Source: an uncultured Bacteroidales bacterium
GTDB lineage: Bacteria > Bacteroidota > Bacteroidia > Bacteroidales > P3
Reading direction: 5' to 3'
Length of the DNA stretch: 8,040 nucleotides
Assembly: GCA_947097635.1 (NCBI GenBank)
Contig: CAMURW010000057.1
Location: 1-8,040 of the forward strand
The notes beneath the pieces were generated by a model. That model was not told where the DNA came from, made no database searches, and saw only the letters and a list, made by a program, of their open reading frames with translations. The position numbers were made by a program, and so were the translations under genes. Positions 7,222 to 8,040 of the stretch are shown in pieces. The number at the start of each line of letters is the position of its first letter. Position 1 is the stretch's first letter.

Positions 7222-7230
7222 TTATCCACA
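7222..7230 (+). other. DnaA-box-like 9-mer TTATCCACA
   Basis: An exact match to the strong DnaA box TTATCCACA. It lies in a non-coding A/T-rich spacer and is followed nine bases further by a second, relaxed match. Binding is not shown, and no origin genes are seen in the window. Confidence 0.35.
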
Positions 7231-7238
7231 AAGATTAT

Positions 7239-7247
7239 TTTTTCACA
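7239..7247 (+). other. Second, relaxed DnaA-box-like 9-mer TTTTTCACA
   Basis: Fits TTWTNCACA in the same orientation as the exact box, with 17 bases between the two starts. The run of Ts makes a chance match more likely here. It also overlaps TATTTTTT (7236-7243), a 7/8 match to TAnnTTTG that might be the -7 box for the flavodoxin gene, although no good -33 box accompanies it. Confidence 0.2.
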
Positions 7248-7276
7248 ATAAAGAGTTTTACTAAATTATAAGGATT

Positions 7277-7795
7277 ATGTCTAAAGTACTTATCGCCTAT
7301 TTCTCCCATGTCGGCGAGACCTATATGGAAGGAAGGATAAAGAATGTGGAACACGGCAACACCGAAATTGTGGCGGAGAAAGTGCATGCGCTGCTGCCGG
7401 ATGCCGATGTGTTCCGTATTGAAGCGGTGGAGCCCTATCCTTCCAATTATCTGGAATGCGTGGAACGTGCCAAGACAGAACATGCCGCCAATGCACGTCC
7501 CGAGTTGAAGGGCAACGTAGAAAATATGGACCAATACGACACTGTTGTGCTGGGCTATCCCAGTTGGCACGGCACCATGCCCATGCCTGTCTTCAGCTTC
7601 TTGCAGCACAACAATATGCGAGGCAAAACCATCATTCCTTTCTGCACCAACGAAGGAAGCGGAATGGGCAATAGCGAAGCCGATTTGAAGAAAATGTGCC
7701 GCGGCTCCAAGATTAAGGACGGCATATCCATACACGGTACCACCGCCGCCACCGCCGACGCGGAAGCCGAAAGCATCGCCTATATGGCAAAATAA
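7277..7795 (+). CDS. Flavodoxin-family protein (FMN-binding, Flavodoxin_4-like)
   Basis: This 172-residue single-domain flavodoxin-fold protein is probably an FMN-dependent electron carrier or small quinone/NAD(P)H oxidoreductase in the cytoplasm. The first strand, KVLIAYFS (3-10), leads to a phosphate-binding loop that is longer than in classical flavodoxins. The usual SxTGNT is spread over SHVGETYMEGRIKNVEHGNTEIVAE (10-34), with GNT at 27-29; this layout is common in Bacteroidales and clostridial paralogues. GYPSWHGTMPMPV (93-105) is the second flavin loop with the stacking Trp97. PFCTNEGSGMG (121-131) is the third loop. Length and motifs suggest an intact gene. ATG 7277 is preceded by AAGGA (7270-7274) with only a two-base gap, unusually tight for a Shine-Dalgarno site. 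It diverges from the YD-repeat operon across 135 bases and is probably monocistronic, given the hairpin downstream. The redox partner is unknown. Confidence 0.92.
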   Translation: MSKVLIAYFSHVGETYMEGRIKNVEHGNTEIVAEKVHALLPDADVFRIEAVEPYPSNYLECVERAKTEHAANARPELKGNVENMDQYDTVVLGYPSWHGTMPMPVFSFLQHNNMRGKTIIPFCTNEGSGMGNSEADLKKMCRGSKIKDGISIHGTTAATADAEAESIAYMAK

Positions 7796-7838
7796 TCGCT
7801 GAGAACGTATTGCTCCCGCAGTGACACTGTAGGACGAA

Positions 7839-7889
7839 AACGCAAAACAAAGAGAGCCCTTGCAGCAATGCAAGGGCTCTCTTTGCGTT
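7839..7889. terminator. Strong hairpin after the flavodoxin gene, probable (bidirectional) terminator
   Basis: AAAGAGAGCCCTTGCA (7849-7864) and TGCAAGGGCTCTCTTT (7869-7884) form a perfect 16-bp stem closed by GCAA, a GNRA-type tetraloop on the plus-strand RNA. Outside it AACGC (7839-7843) pairs with GCGTT (7885-7889) across a 5-base bulge (AAAAC). It sits 43 bases after the flavodoxin stop. The plus-strand side has only TTT then GCGTT, a poor U tract. The minus-strand side continues CTCTCTTTGTTTTGCG, a better one. It may therefore also serve a convergent transcript entering from the right. Confidence 0.7.
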
Positions 7890-8040
7890 CCTGGGAATGC
7901 TGAGTTTTCTATGGGTACGAAGCTGCTGGCCGGCTATTGTTCCGGCGACAGCAAACTATGTGCTGCTGATACCATGTCTGTCCGTGAAGTGAGTTATGGA
8001 GATGAAATTGATATATAAAATATAAGCGCGTGATATGAAC

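Noticed and set aside
7142..7231. Extension of the YD-repeat gene to a TTG start at 7231
   Set aside because: It would translate the proposed promoter and the A/T-rich spacer. The extra peptide has no signal-peptide character.
7277..7795. The flavodoxin gene as a possible stand-alone novel enzyme because of its stretched phosphate loop
   Set aside because: The same extended loop ending in GNTE.VAE is common in Bacteroidales flavodoxin paralogues, so it is not unusual in itself.

Overview
The window looks like a piece of a Bacteroidales chromosome, with the Prevotella/Paraprevotella/Porphyromonas side favoured. Four things point there. The first gene ends in a type IX secretion (Por) sorting domain. 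The tyrosyl-tRNA synthetase has the Bacteroidetes form of the protein. Starts are mostly preceded by AT-rich leaders rather than clear Shine-Dalgarno sites. One promoter candidate carries the Bacteroidetes -7 box TAnnTTTG. Species cannot be named from this. Nothing suggests a phage, an insertion sequence, a CRISPR array or a plasmid, and no rRNA or tRNA gene was seen.

Layout, left to right. (1) Bases 1-3015, plus strand: the 3' part, probably most, of a gene for a large secreted beta-propeller protein exported by type IX secretion, followed at once by a good rho-independent terminator. (2) An intergenic stretch of about 170 bases holding that terminator, a possible leader hairpin and a candidate promoter, then tyrS (3185-4468, plus). 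(3) Converging on tyrS with only one base between the stop codons is a two-gene minus-strand operon. A YD-repeat (RHS-like) protein (7141-5951) comes first, and its stop overlaps by ATGA the start of an Omp85-type outer-membrane beta-barrel without POTRA domains (5954-4470). (4) A 135-base AT-rich divergent region carrying palindromes, a promoter candidate and two DnaA-box-like 9-mers. (5) A small flavodoxin-family gene (7277-7795, plus), then a strong 16-bp hairpin with a GCAA loop, then about 150 bases with no convincing gene.

The genes do not form one pathway. tyrS is housekeeping. The first gene is a surface or secreted cargo, and the flavodoxin is a probable FMN redox protein. The clearest functional unit is the YD-repeat/barrel pair, where the 4-base overlap implies coupled translation. 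The YD protein has no recognisable signal peptide although its partner is an outer-membrane protein, so its location and job are the main open question. I did not find strong evidence for a wholly new defence or mobile system here.
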